Shown here: positions 1 through 41,168 of the stretch, piece by piece
Numbering within the stretch: the stretch's first letter is position 1
Layout: every line of letters begins with the position of its first letter
Origin: Dipteris shenzhenensis
Taxonomy: Eukaryota; Polypodiophyta; Polypodiopsida; Gleicheniales
NCBI GenBank assembly: GCA_047967505.1
Contig: CM106540.1
Strand: one strand, 5' to 3'
Length of the DNA: 64,000 nt
The notes under the pieces: model-generated
What the model was told of the DNA's origin: nothing
Databases searched by the model: none
What the model saw: only the letters and a program-made list of their open reading frames with translations
Position numbers and translations under genes: made by a program

Positions 1-1117
1 TTGAAGGCAATGGATGTTTTGACAATGGAGGATATGCTATTTCGAATTGGGAAAAAAATTGGAGGTTCTCGCAAGGAAGAATCAGAAGTGGCTATCTTAG
101 AGAGGATGGTAGATTTGAGAGCATTCATAGAACCACATTTACAAACAGGAGATGATGCCCTAATAGACACACAAATCCACACTACTTTCGGTTTCACATG
201 CATAACAATATTCCAGTGATGCAATGGAAGCACTACTCAGTAGATGGAGATCATTTATGGAGTGAGTCATATGCTTTATTACAACGAATAATTCCATTGG
301 AGGAAACTAGATTTGTTCTTGCAAAAAACAAATCACTTGACATAGATGAAATGAAAGGCTTGAAAGCCTTCATTAAACATCTTCAAAGTATGATGCAGAA
401 ATATCCTGAGCAATCAACTAAGAATTTGGAGACAATTAAATCAACTGAAGCACTTATCCAATCTTTAGAAAGACAAGAAAACTTAATGAGCATTGAATAC
501 TCTGAATCCTTTTGGCCGGAACAAGCTAGGTCACCAAGTTTTCCTTTGGATATAAATATGTTAGTAGATATGGAGGAAGCAAAGGAATGCCTTTTACCTT
601 GAAAATATTGTGGCAAGAAGGGAGACAAACCTTACCAGAGTTTATACCATCTAATGAGATTGAAGAGGGTCTATTTGTTGCAGTTTGGGCATCTGATCCA
701 GGTTCAGAGTTGGATGACCAAGGTGGCCCAATTTGGGTTGCAAAGGTTGCTAAGATAGAAAGGGATGACAAGGGAACTCCTATAACATTTACAGCTTTAT
801 GGTATGAACCGAAGCCATTGAAAAATCTCCCGAGAAGATATACAATAAAACAACTCTATGAAGGATGCTTGCAAAAGAAACGTGAATGGGCTCCAAATAA
901 TGAGGGATTAACAGAGGTGGAAGTCAGTAGCATTATTCATTGTTGGAAATCGAGGACACGAAGTTTTAAAAAGAAGCATGGATACAATGTTGAAAAATGT
1001 ATCACAATCCCTGATCCAAGTTGTGTCCATATTAAACATCATTTGGCAAGACTTGACCCATCAAGCTCAAATACATTACATGAATCTGATGACTCTGAAC
1101 GAGATTCAGATGCATAA
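1..1117 (+). pseudogene. 3' part of an unrecognised gene, two frame breaks
   Basis: Three overlapping open segments in three frames (1-219, 198-602, 587-1117) read as one protein tail interrupted by two small indels; the last ends at a stop just after 1114. The first two parts are helical and rich in Glu, Lys and Leu. The third has a compact block (about residues 25-85 of that segment) containing GLFVAVWASDP, IWVAKVAKIE and TALWYEP. This alternation of aromatic beta-strand-like motifs resembles BAH-type or Tudor-like readers found at the C-terminus of some plant transposon-encoded proteins. The tail is Ser/Asp-rich and acidic. The start lies outside the window, so full length is unknown. I do not recognise the family; it may be a transposon protein rather than a host gene. 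Confidence 0.4.
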
Positions 1118-1642
1118 GATAATGTTCTGTATGCTTTTTTCCATACAAATGGTGTATCTATACACCACCAATAAGATAATTTATTGTATGGTTTGTTTAT
1201 CAAAAAAAGGGTGTATCTATACACCACTTATATATTGAATTCAACAAACTCTTTTTTTTCAAAAAAATGGTGTATCTATACACCACTTATATGTTGAATT
1301 CAACAAACTCTTTTCATATGGTGTCATATTTTCACTTCATAATGTTAAAATTGAACTTGAGTTAGGAGACTACTATTATTATTATTATAGTTATTGGATG
1401 GGGGCACCATGCACGAGTTTGGGAATTATAGCTTCACTGAGCCATTTTTTTTAAAATTAGAGGTTACCACTTGACTTTTTAGCTTAATAAGGCCATATTT
1501 GTATATAAGTGACCCATTTAGTGCTCAAAAAAATCCAATTTTTTAGCTCACTAAGTGAAGTTGAGTGGAGAGGATATGCTCCAAAAAAAAGTCCAAACTA
1601 AGAGAGAAAGTCCAAAAATTTTGAATAGTGTGTTGTAATTGA
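1118..1642. other. non-coding spacer with AT-rich repeats
   Basis: No coding signal. Contains three copies of a short near-palindrome (annotated separately), each followed by an AT-rich stretch with a repeated TTGAATTCAACAAACTC string in the last two copies. It ends at the 5-bp ATTGA that flanks Copia-1. Confidence 0.6.
1151..1284. repeat. three copies of GGTGTA-TCTA-TACACC inverted repeat
   Basis: GGTGTA and TACACC arms with a TCTA spacer occur at 1151-1166, 1210-1225 and 1269-1284, exactly 59 bp apart each time. Copies two and three share much of the flank, including a TTGAATTCAA palindrome. They sit directly 3' of the broken gene, so they could belong to its 3' end or be a small tandem repeat. 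Confidence 0.85.
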
Positions 1643-1921
1643 TGTAGGCCATTCTATGGGCTATCCATAGGTGCCACTTATTCCTTGGTATGTGCCTTGT
1701 AGGCCTAGTTATAGTCAGTTAGGACTATTGGTACAGTTAGTACATGTACCAGCTAGGTTAGTTAGGACACTTAGTCCAATTAGGGCAGTTAGCCCTAGGG
1801 TTTTGTTATGTTGGCTCCCTCTTGAGCCTCCACTCTCAGTTTTGCAACAACCTATCACAACATCTCGTTTTTCTCCTTCTCTCCTTCATTTTTGAGCTTC
1901 CATTGCTTGTCATAGCCAATA
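1643..1921 (+). repeat. Copia-1 5' LTR
   Basis: Starts TGTAGGCC and ends CCAATA, where the 3' copy ends CCAACA, so the terminal CA has mutated. It carries short inverted repeats: TGGTAC...GTACCA at 1729-1751 and GGAC-ACTTA-GTCC at 1765-1777. Confidence 0.93.
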
Positions 1922-1922
1922 G

Positions 1923-1933
1923 TGATATTAGAG
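1923..1933 (+). promoter_or_regulatory. degenerate primer-binding site (tRNA-iMet)
   Basis: TGATATTAGAG matches the plant iMet primer site TGGTATCAGAG except for one G to A and one C to T change. It lies 1 nt after the LTR, the normal place for reverse-transcription priming. Confidence 0.75.
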
Positions 1934-3071
1934 TAGGTTGGGAATCCATTCCCTCAGCCATTGACAGCTTTCCCAAGCTGTTTGGTAGCCTCTAGAGCCC
2001 TCATTCCCACTGGTCTTGCTGGTTTCTACAGCCGTGAGTGTTTGAGGCCTCTCTAAGCACTTTTGTCGTAAAAACCCTGATTTTGACGCGAGAAGATTGC
2101 ATTTTGGAGTAGCTACCATGAAGGGAGGTGCATTCAAAGCATTTTCCACCGTGTTACAGCAACTTTGCCTCACACGTGTGGAATATTGCTGATGTACAAA
2201 ATCCGTACAACTGTACGAACCTACATGGAAGGCATTTATGACCTATACATGCCTGTACAGAAGCATTTAATGCAGGCACAAAATTGTACGGACCTATTAG
2301 AGCTCATAATTATAGTATGGACTTGTCAAACCTGCATTTAATGCAATACAAAATCAGTTTGGACTTGACAGCGAGCATTTATTATAGTACGAGTCTACCT
2401 CGATGTGCGTGCTAGCTAGTTTGAAGTTTTTCCAGCACTTTGGAGCTGCTTCATGAAGCGTGTAAGTGTTTTGGAGCTGTCTCGTGCTGCGTGCCAATTG
2501 TTGCAGCCATTTGGAGCTTTTTCTAAGCACATTTCTTCATTTTGAGGTTCGTGCGTGGCATTTGGAGATACTTGGAGCTTGCTGAAGTGATCTGGAGTCT
2601 ACTCCTTGAGCCCATTCTTCCTCTTTTGGCTTCCCTTAGCCTCGAGTTGCGCGAGTACCTCTCCATTGGATCTCTCCTCTCATTTCTAAGTATTCTCCTC
2701 CTCATGGGAGCACTTTCTCTTGCTGTAATTCACATTTCCAGCCCTCAACCTCTCCTTCAAGGGTGAATCTCTTTGCTCCCATTGAGAGCATTTTCATTGA
2801 TGTCCTTTCGGGCTACATCATTGGGTAAGCCGTTGTTGCATTGGTTGTTTCAAATTTCTGCTTCATTTGCATTTTGGAAAGGTCCTGCTGCCTTGGAAGG
2901 CCTTGTGTTGCCTTTTGGGGATCTTTCTTGCAACAGATACACCTTGGGACAGCAAAGTCTCTTGCAGGCACAAGCTTTGAAGCTTGAGCAAAATTTGTCA
3001 CTTGATTTTGAGAGGTTGCCTTTCTCTCATTTGCTTTGCCAGTTGGTGCATTTGTCTTGAATTTCATCACC
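1934..3071 (+). other. Copia-1 untranslated leader with GTAC cluster
   Basis: A long leader between primer site and gag start with no sustained coding. At 2190-2392 it has six GTAC cores, including CCGTACA and TTGTACGG words, like the denser clusters in the other retroelement leaders of this window. Confidence 0.7.
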
Positions 3072-4095
3072 ATGACTAGCGGCAAGGATGATTTGTTTGG
3101 GATGCTTGGGGCTGATGATGACAAGCTCGATGGCACCAATTATCCCATGTGGTCATACATGATGGGACATGTTTTGGTTTCCAAGAATCTATGGCATATT
3201 GTTTCAGGTTCTGAGCCCAGGCCTACACGTAGTGCCGCTTCTGGTGCTGCACCTACTACCTCGAGTTCTTCTTTAGGTGATGGGTCTTTAGGTGATGGTT
3301 CTAATGCTACTTCTAGAACATCTGCAGCTCCTCTTATAGGTACTTTGCCTCCTACACAGGAGCAGATTTAGTGGGATGTTTGTGATGCCAAAGCACATGC
3401 CTTGATTGCTCTTTCAGTGAAACGGGTTATTACCCCTCATATCCGGTCTTGCAAGACAGCTAAGCAAGCATGGGATCAGCTTGTATCTTTGTATTAGGTG
3501 CGGAATGAGGTGAGGGTTGCCTATCTCCACAAGCAGTTGAAAGACTTGAAGCTTAAAGAGGGTGGTACCATGGATGCCTATCTCACTAATGTGAAGGATT
3601 TGAAAGAGCAGTTGGCCAACATTGATGAGATTATGCCTAATTCTCAACTTGTTTCTAATACCCTTGATGGGTTGCCTGATTCTTATCAAGGCTTTGCTAC
3701 TACATTGAGGTTGGTTGCAGGGGGTAATGCCAATCATTTCTCATTTGACCAACTGGTTGCTCTTCTTCTTCAAGAGGAGCAAAGTCATGCGAATCACAAT
3801 GCTTCTATGGCTAGTGATCAAGCCTTTACTGCCCAACACAAACACAAAGGCAAAGGCAAGGTTTCAGCAGGGAAACCCTCTCATTCCCATGCTGATCATT
3901 CACATGGTGCCTCTTCTTCAGGGGATAATAAAAAGAAGAAGAGATGTAACTATTGCAAGAAACCTGGGCAGGATAATTTCTGAATGAAGAAGCGCATTGC
4001 ATCTGAAAAGAAGAAGAAAGAGTCTGGTCTTGTAGTATCTAGTTCTTCTAGTGTAGAAGATCGACATGAGTCCACTAATTTTGCACAAGATTAGC
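3072..4095 (+). pseudogene. Copia-1 gag remnant
   Basis: The ATG at 3072 opens a Copia-type gag with DDKLDGTNYPMW near the N-terminus, the usual opening of the plant UBN2/DUF4219 gag module. It aligns by eye with the intact Copia-3 gag. In-frame stops occur near 3369, 3495 and 3981. The CCHC zinc knuckle is damaged: CNYCKKPGQ has Gln where His is expected, and the last Cys codon has become TGA. The product would be the capsid/nucleocapsid protein; this copy cannot make it. Confidence 0.88.
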
Positions 4096-4148
4096 ATTAG
4101 GCTTTCTTGGTTACATGTTAGTATAATCCTAATGTTCATGATGCTTGT

Positions 4149-4573
4149 ATGGCAGTTTTAGATGTTCATAATGCTTGGTTCTTTGATAGTGGTGCTAGCA
4201 AGCACATCACTTCCTGCCGGAAGTTATTCAACTCATTAGAGCATACATCTCAGGGGGGTAGTGTCACATGTGCCAATAATGCATCATATACCGTGAAAGG
4301 TATGGGCAAGTTGCTCTTACTTCTGTCTCTGGTGGTATTGTTACTCTAGAGAATGTGCTTTATGTTCCAGGCAGTCGTAAGAACCTCATTTCTATTTCAG
4401 CCATAGCTACATGTGGCTTTCAGGTTCTTTTTTATGGTGTTAGGTGTGCAATGTATGATGTTACACATGCCTTTACTATGGTCTTGACTGGCACATTGAC
4501 TAGAGGTCTATGCCTTTGTTGGACTGTCAAAAACAGCTCGTTGTTGACGTCCCAGATATTTTTGATAGCCTGA
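4149..4573 (+). pseudogene. Copia-1 protease and start of pre-integrase region
   Basis: WFFDSGASKHIT carries the aspartic-protease DSG-type motif common to plant Copia elements, followed by the conserved TCANNASY region and a frame change near 4345. The stretch stops near GTLTRGL, the start of the pre-integrase domain. The integrase core, with its D, D and E residues, is absent. Confidence 0.85.
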
Positions 4574-5830
4574 TGCCTTTGTTTCCATCCGATGCTCAGG
4601 ATGATGTTCCATCTGAGCTTGTACCTCCTCCATCTGTTGGTCATTTGCAGCCACACGTGAAGCCAGCTATTTAGCCTGATATGCCTCTCATTGATCAGGA
4701 CCATTTGCACAGGGCTCTTGACCAGGAAAGAGCTATAATGCAAGAGCCCAAAAAGGTATCCCATTGGCTCCTTGACACATTAAAAGACAGCAAACAAGAT
4801 ACTCCTCTGCCAGCCCGTACTAGAGCAGCTGTCCGGAAAGACCATGCTAGTTTTGTTGCTTATGCTTTGGTTGCTACAGCATGCAATGAAGAGCCATTAT
4901 GTCATCAAGATGCCTTTTAGAATGATTGTTGGTTGAAGGCTATGCAAGTTGAATTGGATTCGATCCATCAGAATAACACTTCGGAGTTGTGTGATTTGCC
5001 TCCTGGCAAGAGTGCCATTGGAACTAAGTGGGTTTATAAAATCAAACGGAAAGCTGATGGTTCAGTGGACCATTACAAAGCCCGTCTATTTGCTAAGGTT
5101 TATGCTCAGCAGCATGGCATTGACTTTGAGGAGACTTTTGCTCCCACTTCTAGGATCACTACTCTTCGCATTGTTATTGACTTTGCTGCCCACTTTCATT
5201 GGGAGATACATCAACTTGATATCAAGACAGCTTTCCTTCATGGGCATTTGCAGGAAGAGGTATATGTTTCCCAACCTCCTGGCTTTGAGGTTGAAGGTTC
5301 TAAAAGCAAGGTATGCCGCTTGAAAAAATCCCTCTATGGATTGAAGCAGGCACCTCGGGCTTGGTATTCTAGGATTCATACTCATTTACTCACTCTTGGC
5401 TTTTAGAACAGCCCTACAAAGGCTACCCTTTACATCCACAAGCATGGGACAGATTTGCTGATTTGAGTCCTTTATGTGGATGACATGCTTGTGACTAGGA
5501 CACATGCTCAGCAAATTGCAGATTTTAAACTTGATTTTCAGTAGACATTTGCTATGTTTGATCTTGGTCTTTTGCACTACTATCTGGGCATCCAATTTGC
5601 TAGCAGTGAGGGGGGCATTTTGACGTCACAATCCAAGTACATTGGACAGCTTTTGCAGCTTTTTTAATTTGAGGATTACAAGCCAGTATCCACACCATTA
5701 GAGCCTGGTTTTCACTTCTCTTCTCAGGCTGGCACTGGTAGATGCGAAGTCACTCCCTATCAGCAGGCAGTTGGTTGTTTGATATACCTATGCCATACGA
5801 GAACTGATCTACAAGTATGCTGTCACACAG
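4574..5830 (+). pseudogene. Copia-1 hinge and reverse transcriptase remnant
   Basis: The hinge (4574-4920) runs into RT with AIGTKWVYKIK, QLDIKTAFLHG and LYGLKQAPRAW, the classic Copia RT blocks, and LYVDDML near 5470 holds the catalytic Asp pair. Stops at 4918, 5404 and 5464 and a frameshift near 5810 break the frame. The function was copying element RNA into cDNA; it is inactive here. Confidence 0.9.
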
Positions 5831-6424
5831 TTGAGTAGATATATGCATAGCCCATCTATGCACCATTGGCATGCCATGAAGCATTTTTTTAGATATCTCA
5901 AAGGCACACAACATTCAGGCCTTCTTTATGGGGCCGATACTTCATTGTCATGCATGGATTCACTGATAGTGATTGGGCTAGTTGTTTAGACACTCGTGTG
6001 TCACATAGTGGCAACTGTTTTATGCTTGGTACTTCATGTGTTTCTTGGTTCAGTAAGAAGCAGAGTACAATTGCTACTTCTGGCTGTGAAGCTAAGTACA
6101 GAGCATATTTTACAGCTACAGTGGAGTGTGTTTGGCTTCAGAAGCTACTTGTAGATCTTATGCATGTCAGACTGCTCCTACTGTCATCTTCACTGATAGT
6201 CAGAGTGCTTTGGCTGTTGCACGGAAACCTATTCTCCATGCTCACACAAAGCATATTGACGTTCACTATCACTATGTCAGAGAGCGATTATCAGCAAGTG
6301 ATATTCAATTGTCTTATGTTCCCACACGGAAGACAACTTGGCAGATATTTTTACAAAGGCTCTACCTCAACCTAAGTTTGAGGCTTTTCGGCAAGCTTTA
6401 AACTTAGTACCTTTTGTAGCTTGA
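5831..6424 (+). pseudogene. Copia-1 RNase H remnant
   Basis: A Copia RNase H with GFTDSDWA, CVSWFSKKQST and the terminal HIDVHYHYVRERL block, split over two frames (5950-6375 and 6126-6401). EAKYRA replaces the usual EAEYRA, so a conserved acidic residue is changed. It ends near VPFVA, as in Copia-3. Confidence 0.88.
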
Positions 6425-6542
6425 TCTATTGTACTCTGTACAGTCATAGATTGATATATCCCTATAGGATGAACATGTGCAATGATGACATTAGATATTT
6501 AGGTATCCTGAGCCATGTCCAGGATACTTCAGCCCATACCAT

Positions 6543-6553
6543 GGAGGGGGGTT
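6543..6553 (+). promoter_or_regulatory. Copia-1 polypurine tract
   Basis: GGAGGGGGGTT lies immediately before the 3' LTR. The same tract, on the opposite strand, borders the Copia-3 LTR at 29156-29166. Confidence 0.85.
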
Positions 6554-6832
6554 TGTAGGCCATTCTATGGGCTATCCATAGGTGCCACTTATTCCTTGGT
6601 ATGTGCCTTGTAGGCCTAGTTAGAGTTAGTTAGGACTATTGGTACAATTAGTACAGGTACCACCTAGGTCAGTTAGGACACTTAGTCTAGCTAGGGTAGT
6701 TAGCCCTAGGGTTTTGTTATGTTGGCTCCCTCTTGAGCCTCCACTCTCAGTTTTGCAGCAATCTATTATAGCATCTCGTTTTTCTCCTTCTCTCCTCCAT
6801 TTTTGAGCTTCCATTGCTTGCCATAGCCAACA
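6554..6832 (+). repeat. Copia-1 3' LTR
   Basis: 279 bp, TGTAGGCC...CCAACA, followed by the ATTGA target duplication at 6833-6837. Confidence 0.94.
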
Positions 6833-7564
6833 ATTGAGATGGACCTTATCTTAAGATAATTTTAAAAATGGGATAATAATCAATTAAGGATATTTTACTA
6901 AATCATCATGAATTGTGTACAATTTGAATATTTTTGTTAAGGTGAAAAAGTTACGGCTCTCACACAATCGGCTTCATGCATGTAATTGCCAAGACCTAAC
7001 ATTAAAGATATAGACCTTATCATGCTTATACTCTTAAGTTATCCTTTCAATTGAGGGGAGTTCAAAATAGAAGTCAATTCTTGATTATCTTAAAGCTAAA
7101 TTTGGATGAGCACATATAAATAGTTATGGAATAACACTGCTTGTCAATGAGTGGGGATTCCCACTCAATTGGTGATCCTTGGGGGTCAAAGATGTATTGA
7201 TAGCTTTGACCCATGGGGTGCTTCTTTGATGGTGCATTGAGATGGTGTGGTGGGGTGGTAGGGAGCTCATGAGGGTCGAGTGAAGAGTATTTGAAGAGGT
7301 GAGAGGGATGGCAAAAGGGAGCATTGAGACGGCTATGCATAAAAAGGAGGTAGATAGTCACAAGGTTTCCATGACAATGGCTTCAGTCAACCCTTCAACT
7401 TAACATCAAGTATGATTGTTGCATGAGATGCATGTGGGATGGATATTCCTACTTGAATCAACTTTGAATTGCTTACTTTCATTTGGGCCTTTATAATTGA
7501 TAATGTGCTTCATGTGGTAGTATGCCGACCAATGTATGCACACCCTGAAGAAGGGTGCAAGAGT

Positions 7565-7597
<33 letters not shown>

Positions 7598-7600
7598 GGG
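7565..7600. repeat. (GA)n microsatellite plus G run
   Basis: About 13 GA units followed by a run of G. Simple repeat. Confidence 0.95.
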
Positions 7601-8639
7601 GTGGTGTAAAAAGTTGTAAATGTTCTTAAGTTTTATATGAGAAGGGGGTCCCATTATGCTTTCTCCTAGGATAACACTTAATTTAGTGTTGTTCCTTTTT
7701 CATATATGTGCTCATAAGACTCCCCCCATCTTTAAGGACACCCATGCAAGCAAGCGTCCAACCTCATTGGGGTAGTGTGTATTGTGCCAGGTGTGCTATT
7801 TGAAATGAGAAAATGTCAATCTCATACATGATGAATGGTAGATTGCGATATGTGCATTGCCCAATTTCACTTCCTATGTGAGCGGCCCTTGATGAATGAG
7901 CCTAAGAAGGGCCAAGTTAGTAGGAAACTGGCTGACCAAATTAGTATTGCCATATAAGGAGTTAGGTGGCCCTTTATTATATTAGTAAGGGGTTTAAGGT
8001 TTAATGCTAGGGTTATGGATCTTATGGATCAGTAGAAACAAGGTGATCTTATGGTAGTTAGGAATAACACATCCAATTCCTAATTTCTGTTGGTTAGACT
8101 ACCATTGAGGAAGTCTTTATATAAAATTTTAACACCTACCTTTACTAAAACAATATGAAGTTATTTAAATGTATGACAACATGACCCTCCCCCCTTAGAG
8201 TTAGTGCATCCCCCCCCGCCCCCCACCCTCCTCCCCCCCTTTTACATCTCTCCTCTTCTCCCTCTTCTCCCATCTTACTCTCCTCATATGCATTCACTTT
8301 CACTTGCTTTTATATCCTTCCTCTCCTCCTCGTTTTACCACCTCAACACTACGAATAGTTTTGCATGTGGAACCTACAAACAATTTGCAAAAAAACCACA
8401 CCATTCCCATAGTCTCACGAATGAGGACAAAAATGCACCAAATTTCCTTGGAGATTAATATGGTGTGCATGTGCAAGGTCAATTGAAAACACAGCCCTCG
8501 CACCTGAAGGGGTGGTGCCATGTCACACCGTGGTCATCGAGGAGTGAGAGAGGACAATATCTCACTCCGAGATGAGGCAACATGTTTTTGGGCCCTGCTA
8601 AGGGTCTATGGAATGATGGGGGAAATCTATATCTACACT

Positions 8640-9445
8640 ATATATAATTCACATTGTTCTCTCTTTAGAACTTGAAGCTCTCACTCTCATACATGACACA
8701 TGTTGAGAAATGCTTTGCTTGCGCTTGCCTTGCACAACTCTTGCGGCTATATGCCTTGCCAATGCCCTACTCTGTCAACTTTCTAACGCTTTGTGCCAGT
8801 AGGCCGGATGTTGGTTCCATGAGTAGATGAGCAAGCAGTTGGGCATAAGCGTAATCATGACTAGTAAAAGGAGTCGGCTAGCCCGATGTTTGGGACACAG
8901 CCCATCCATTTCATCATGAATATGTGATATGCCTGTTTGAATCAAATGAATTTTCCCCCTGCTACAATCTTCCAAAGTTTTGTGCCTTTGAAATTGAAGC
9001 ACGACAAGTAGAAATCAGACCTGGTGATTTTCTTGGCAACTCGTATCACCCTGATGAGTCCCTCATATCGAGCAGCCCATCTATAACATATATAATTGAT
9101 GTTGTTCTATCTCTAGAACTCAAAGCTCTCTCTCTACATATGTCATGTTGAGAAATGATCTATGTGCCCTACACTACTCTCGCAATTACAAGATGCCTTG
9201 CCAATGCCTTGCTAATGCCTTGCTCTGTTGGCTATTCAATGCCTTGCCAATGCCCTACTGACAAGCTGGATGTCATTTGGCGATTCCATGAGTATACAAG
9301 CAAGCAGTTGGGCATACCCATAATCGTGACTAGAAAGGTGAAGGAGTTGGCTAGCTTGTCCATCCATCTCAACGTGAATACATGATACTTGAATCAAATA
9401 ATTTTTTTCTTTATAATGATCTTCCAAAGTTTTGTGGCTTTGTAA
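8640..9445 (+). repeat. diverged tandem duplication, about 440-bp unit
   Basis: Two copies (about 8640-8995 and 9090-9445) share the blocks CATGTTGAGAAATG, TGCCTTGCCAATGCC, AAGCAGTTGGGCATA and ATCTTCCAAAGTTTTGTG in the same order and orientation. The divergence suggests an old duplication of non-coding DNA. Confidence 0.75.
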
Positions 9446-10600
9446 CCAACATAGAAATCAGATCGAGTGATGGTTCTGACCTACTATATCGATTTTGTTT
9501 GGTGGTGATCAATGAGTAGTCCATCGAGATCGATGTGGATTCTGTCCGTCTATTTTTTAAGAGCAATCCGTCCATTTCAGATGTGAGGTAGTCCATCAAC
9601 ACTCCCATCAAGTCCTCCATCTGTGTTTCCATCATCTGCCCTAGAAATCTATCCATCATTCTTGTTGCCTTACTTAGGTTTTAATATAAGGTCTCTTAGT
9701 TCATTTTCGAGGATTAGTGAGCATCGAAACTCCACACACAGGGTGAAAATGGCAAAAATGTGGCGCAGCACTAAAGTTTTAAGGTCCACCCCTCAATGCT
9801 CTAAACGTTGAAACAATGCAATTAAACCCTGGGGTTTATATTTTGTTTGGGAAGTGGAACTTAGATCCTCCAACAGTTTTTCCAAGACGGAAGCTTCAAC
9901 GAAGGTTTCCTACATAACTTTGTATTCATGAAAGAACATGTATCGTGTACATGGAAACAATCACACGTGGGTCCCCTACTAGTTTTGGTTAATTGGGCTG
10001 ACCGTTGTTTTCCTTTGTATTTGGTCAATATGCCTTTTTTGAAATTGAGGTTGGTTTACTCTTCCTTTCATTAAAGGAGGGCCATATTAGTGGTTTTGCC
10101 ACTTTGTTTTAGAATGTGCCGCATACTCCACCATCTTATGTGAACCTTGAAAATTTCATTTTGACTTAGCATTAAACAAAAATCGGTCACAAGAACCTCA
10201 AAATTTTGTGCCATTTCAGTCACAATACGAAACAGAATTTGTAGATGTATGCGGAATTCGTTTTGGATGAATGAGCTAACTTTTGATGGACACGGAGAGG
10301 ATCACCATTGGCATCATTGAGATGTGTCACCTTCGATGGACGGAGAGGGGATCATCATTGTCATCATTATTATCATCATCACGATCTTTGAGCCACATAG
10401 GAATGCCAATAAATTTATTGCCCGAGCTTCATAATCAGTGTGGTTGCCAATAAAATAAATTGATTGTGGTTGCCAACAAATTGCCAAGAAAGAAAGAGGT
10501 TGGGAGAAATGCACAAAACGTGGACGTACACACGGGCAGCACGAGTGGGGGAAAGGAAGACACGAGTGCGAGGCTAATGAAGGATTAAGGGACTAATTAC

Positions 10601-10918
10601 TTATCATCTTCACCAGGTCGATATTGTATTCTTTCTGATTTGATCATCGTCTCCGTCGCCCTTCCACAATCGTCTGGTTTTCCCTACAATCCTCCGATCG
10701 TCAAAAGCTCTAATCCTCTCTTGTTTCCCCTTTCCTCCATCTCTTCAATTCGCATTTTCAGGTATCTTCCATAGACCATTCCTTCATCTCCTTCCTCCTC
10801 CTGCTTCATTTTCACTCTTGTTGTCATCCTTTCTTGAACCTTAGCATTTCTCATCGTTTTCCATCTAATCTTCTGCTTCTTTTGCTTGCTTGTTCACTAC
10901 CTTCGGCATTGCAGATTA
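10601..10918 (+). promoter_or_regulatory. probable 5' UTR with a 5'-UTR intron
   Basis: A CT-rich stretch directly upstream of the ATG. A donor-like CAG/GTATCT at 10762 and an acceptor-like pyrimidine tract ending GCAG at 10914 would define a 153-nt intron that leaves only ATTA before the ATG. No clear TATA box was seen. This is inference from splice-like signals only. Confidence 0.4.
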
Positions 10919-40723
<29,805 letters not shown>

Positions 40724-40876
40724 GGAAAAATGTGGGACATTTTTGTGAAGGATGTGTTTATCATTTCGAAAATTTGGCCCTCTCCTCAGCTTTGGTTTAT
40801 GATCATAATTTAGTTCTGATGACTCGATCGATTGGCCTTGTGATTTCTGAGGCTTTTGTTTTTGGGGGAAAATTTT
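40724..40876 (+). other. probable 3' UTR of the reductase
   Basis: T-rich and A-rich sequence after the stop. No clear polyadenylation word stands out. Confidence 0.5.
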
Positions 40877-41168
40877 AGGCTTTTTAATCATAAATACAAG
40901 TTTACATAAGATCTGTGTGTCAGAATCAGCATATATTGTTATACCGAAAAAAACAGAGATTCATCACTCTTTTTTTTATTGGTTTCCACGACATCACACA
41001 ACAGATTTCAGGTGTTTTCTTTGAGGCTTTTTAATCATAAATACAAGTTTACATAAGATCTGTGTGTCAGAATCAGCATATATTGTAATACAGAAAAAAA
41101 CAGAGATTCATCACTTTATTTTTTATTGGTTTCCACGACATCACACAACAGATTCCAGGTGTTTTCGG
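40877..41168 (+). repeat. 157-bp tandem duplication downstream of the reductase
   Basis: Copies start at 40877 and 41034 with AGGCTTTTTAATCATAAAT and run to CAGGTGTTTTC with few differences. It may lie within the 3' UTR or just beyond. Confidence 0.93.

Larger units (their letters stand above)
1643..6832 (+). mobile_element. Copia-1, decayed Ty1/Copia LTR retrotransposon
   Basis: Two 279-bp direct LTRs enclose gag, protease, RT and RNase H remnants on the + strand and are flanked by the 5-bp target duplication ATTGA (1638-1642 and 6833-6837). The LTRs differ at about 18 sites by eye (roughly 6%), mostly transitions. The element is dead: there are many stops and frameshifts, and the integrase has been lost by an internal deletion near 4570, where the sequence passes from the pre-integrase region straight to the hinge before RT. 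It shares LTR words and the polypurine tract with Copia-3, so they are probably related lineages. Confidence 0.95.
6838..10600. other. non-coding region upstream of the reductase gene
   Basis: No gene found. It contains a (GA)n tract with a G run (7565-7600), a C-rich stretch (8205-8240), and a diverged duplication (annotated separately). Open frames here are short, low-complexity and unlike known proteins. Confidence 0.6.

Noticed and set aside
7590-7606. G run as a possible G-quadruplex
   Set aside because: A single G run beside a GA microsatellite, without four separated G tracts.
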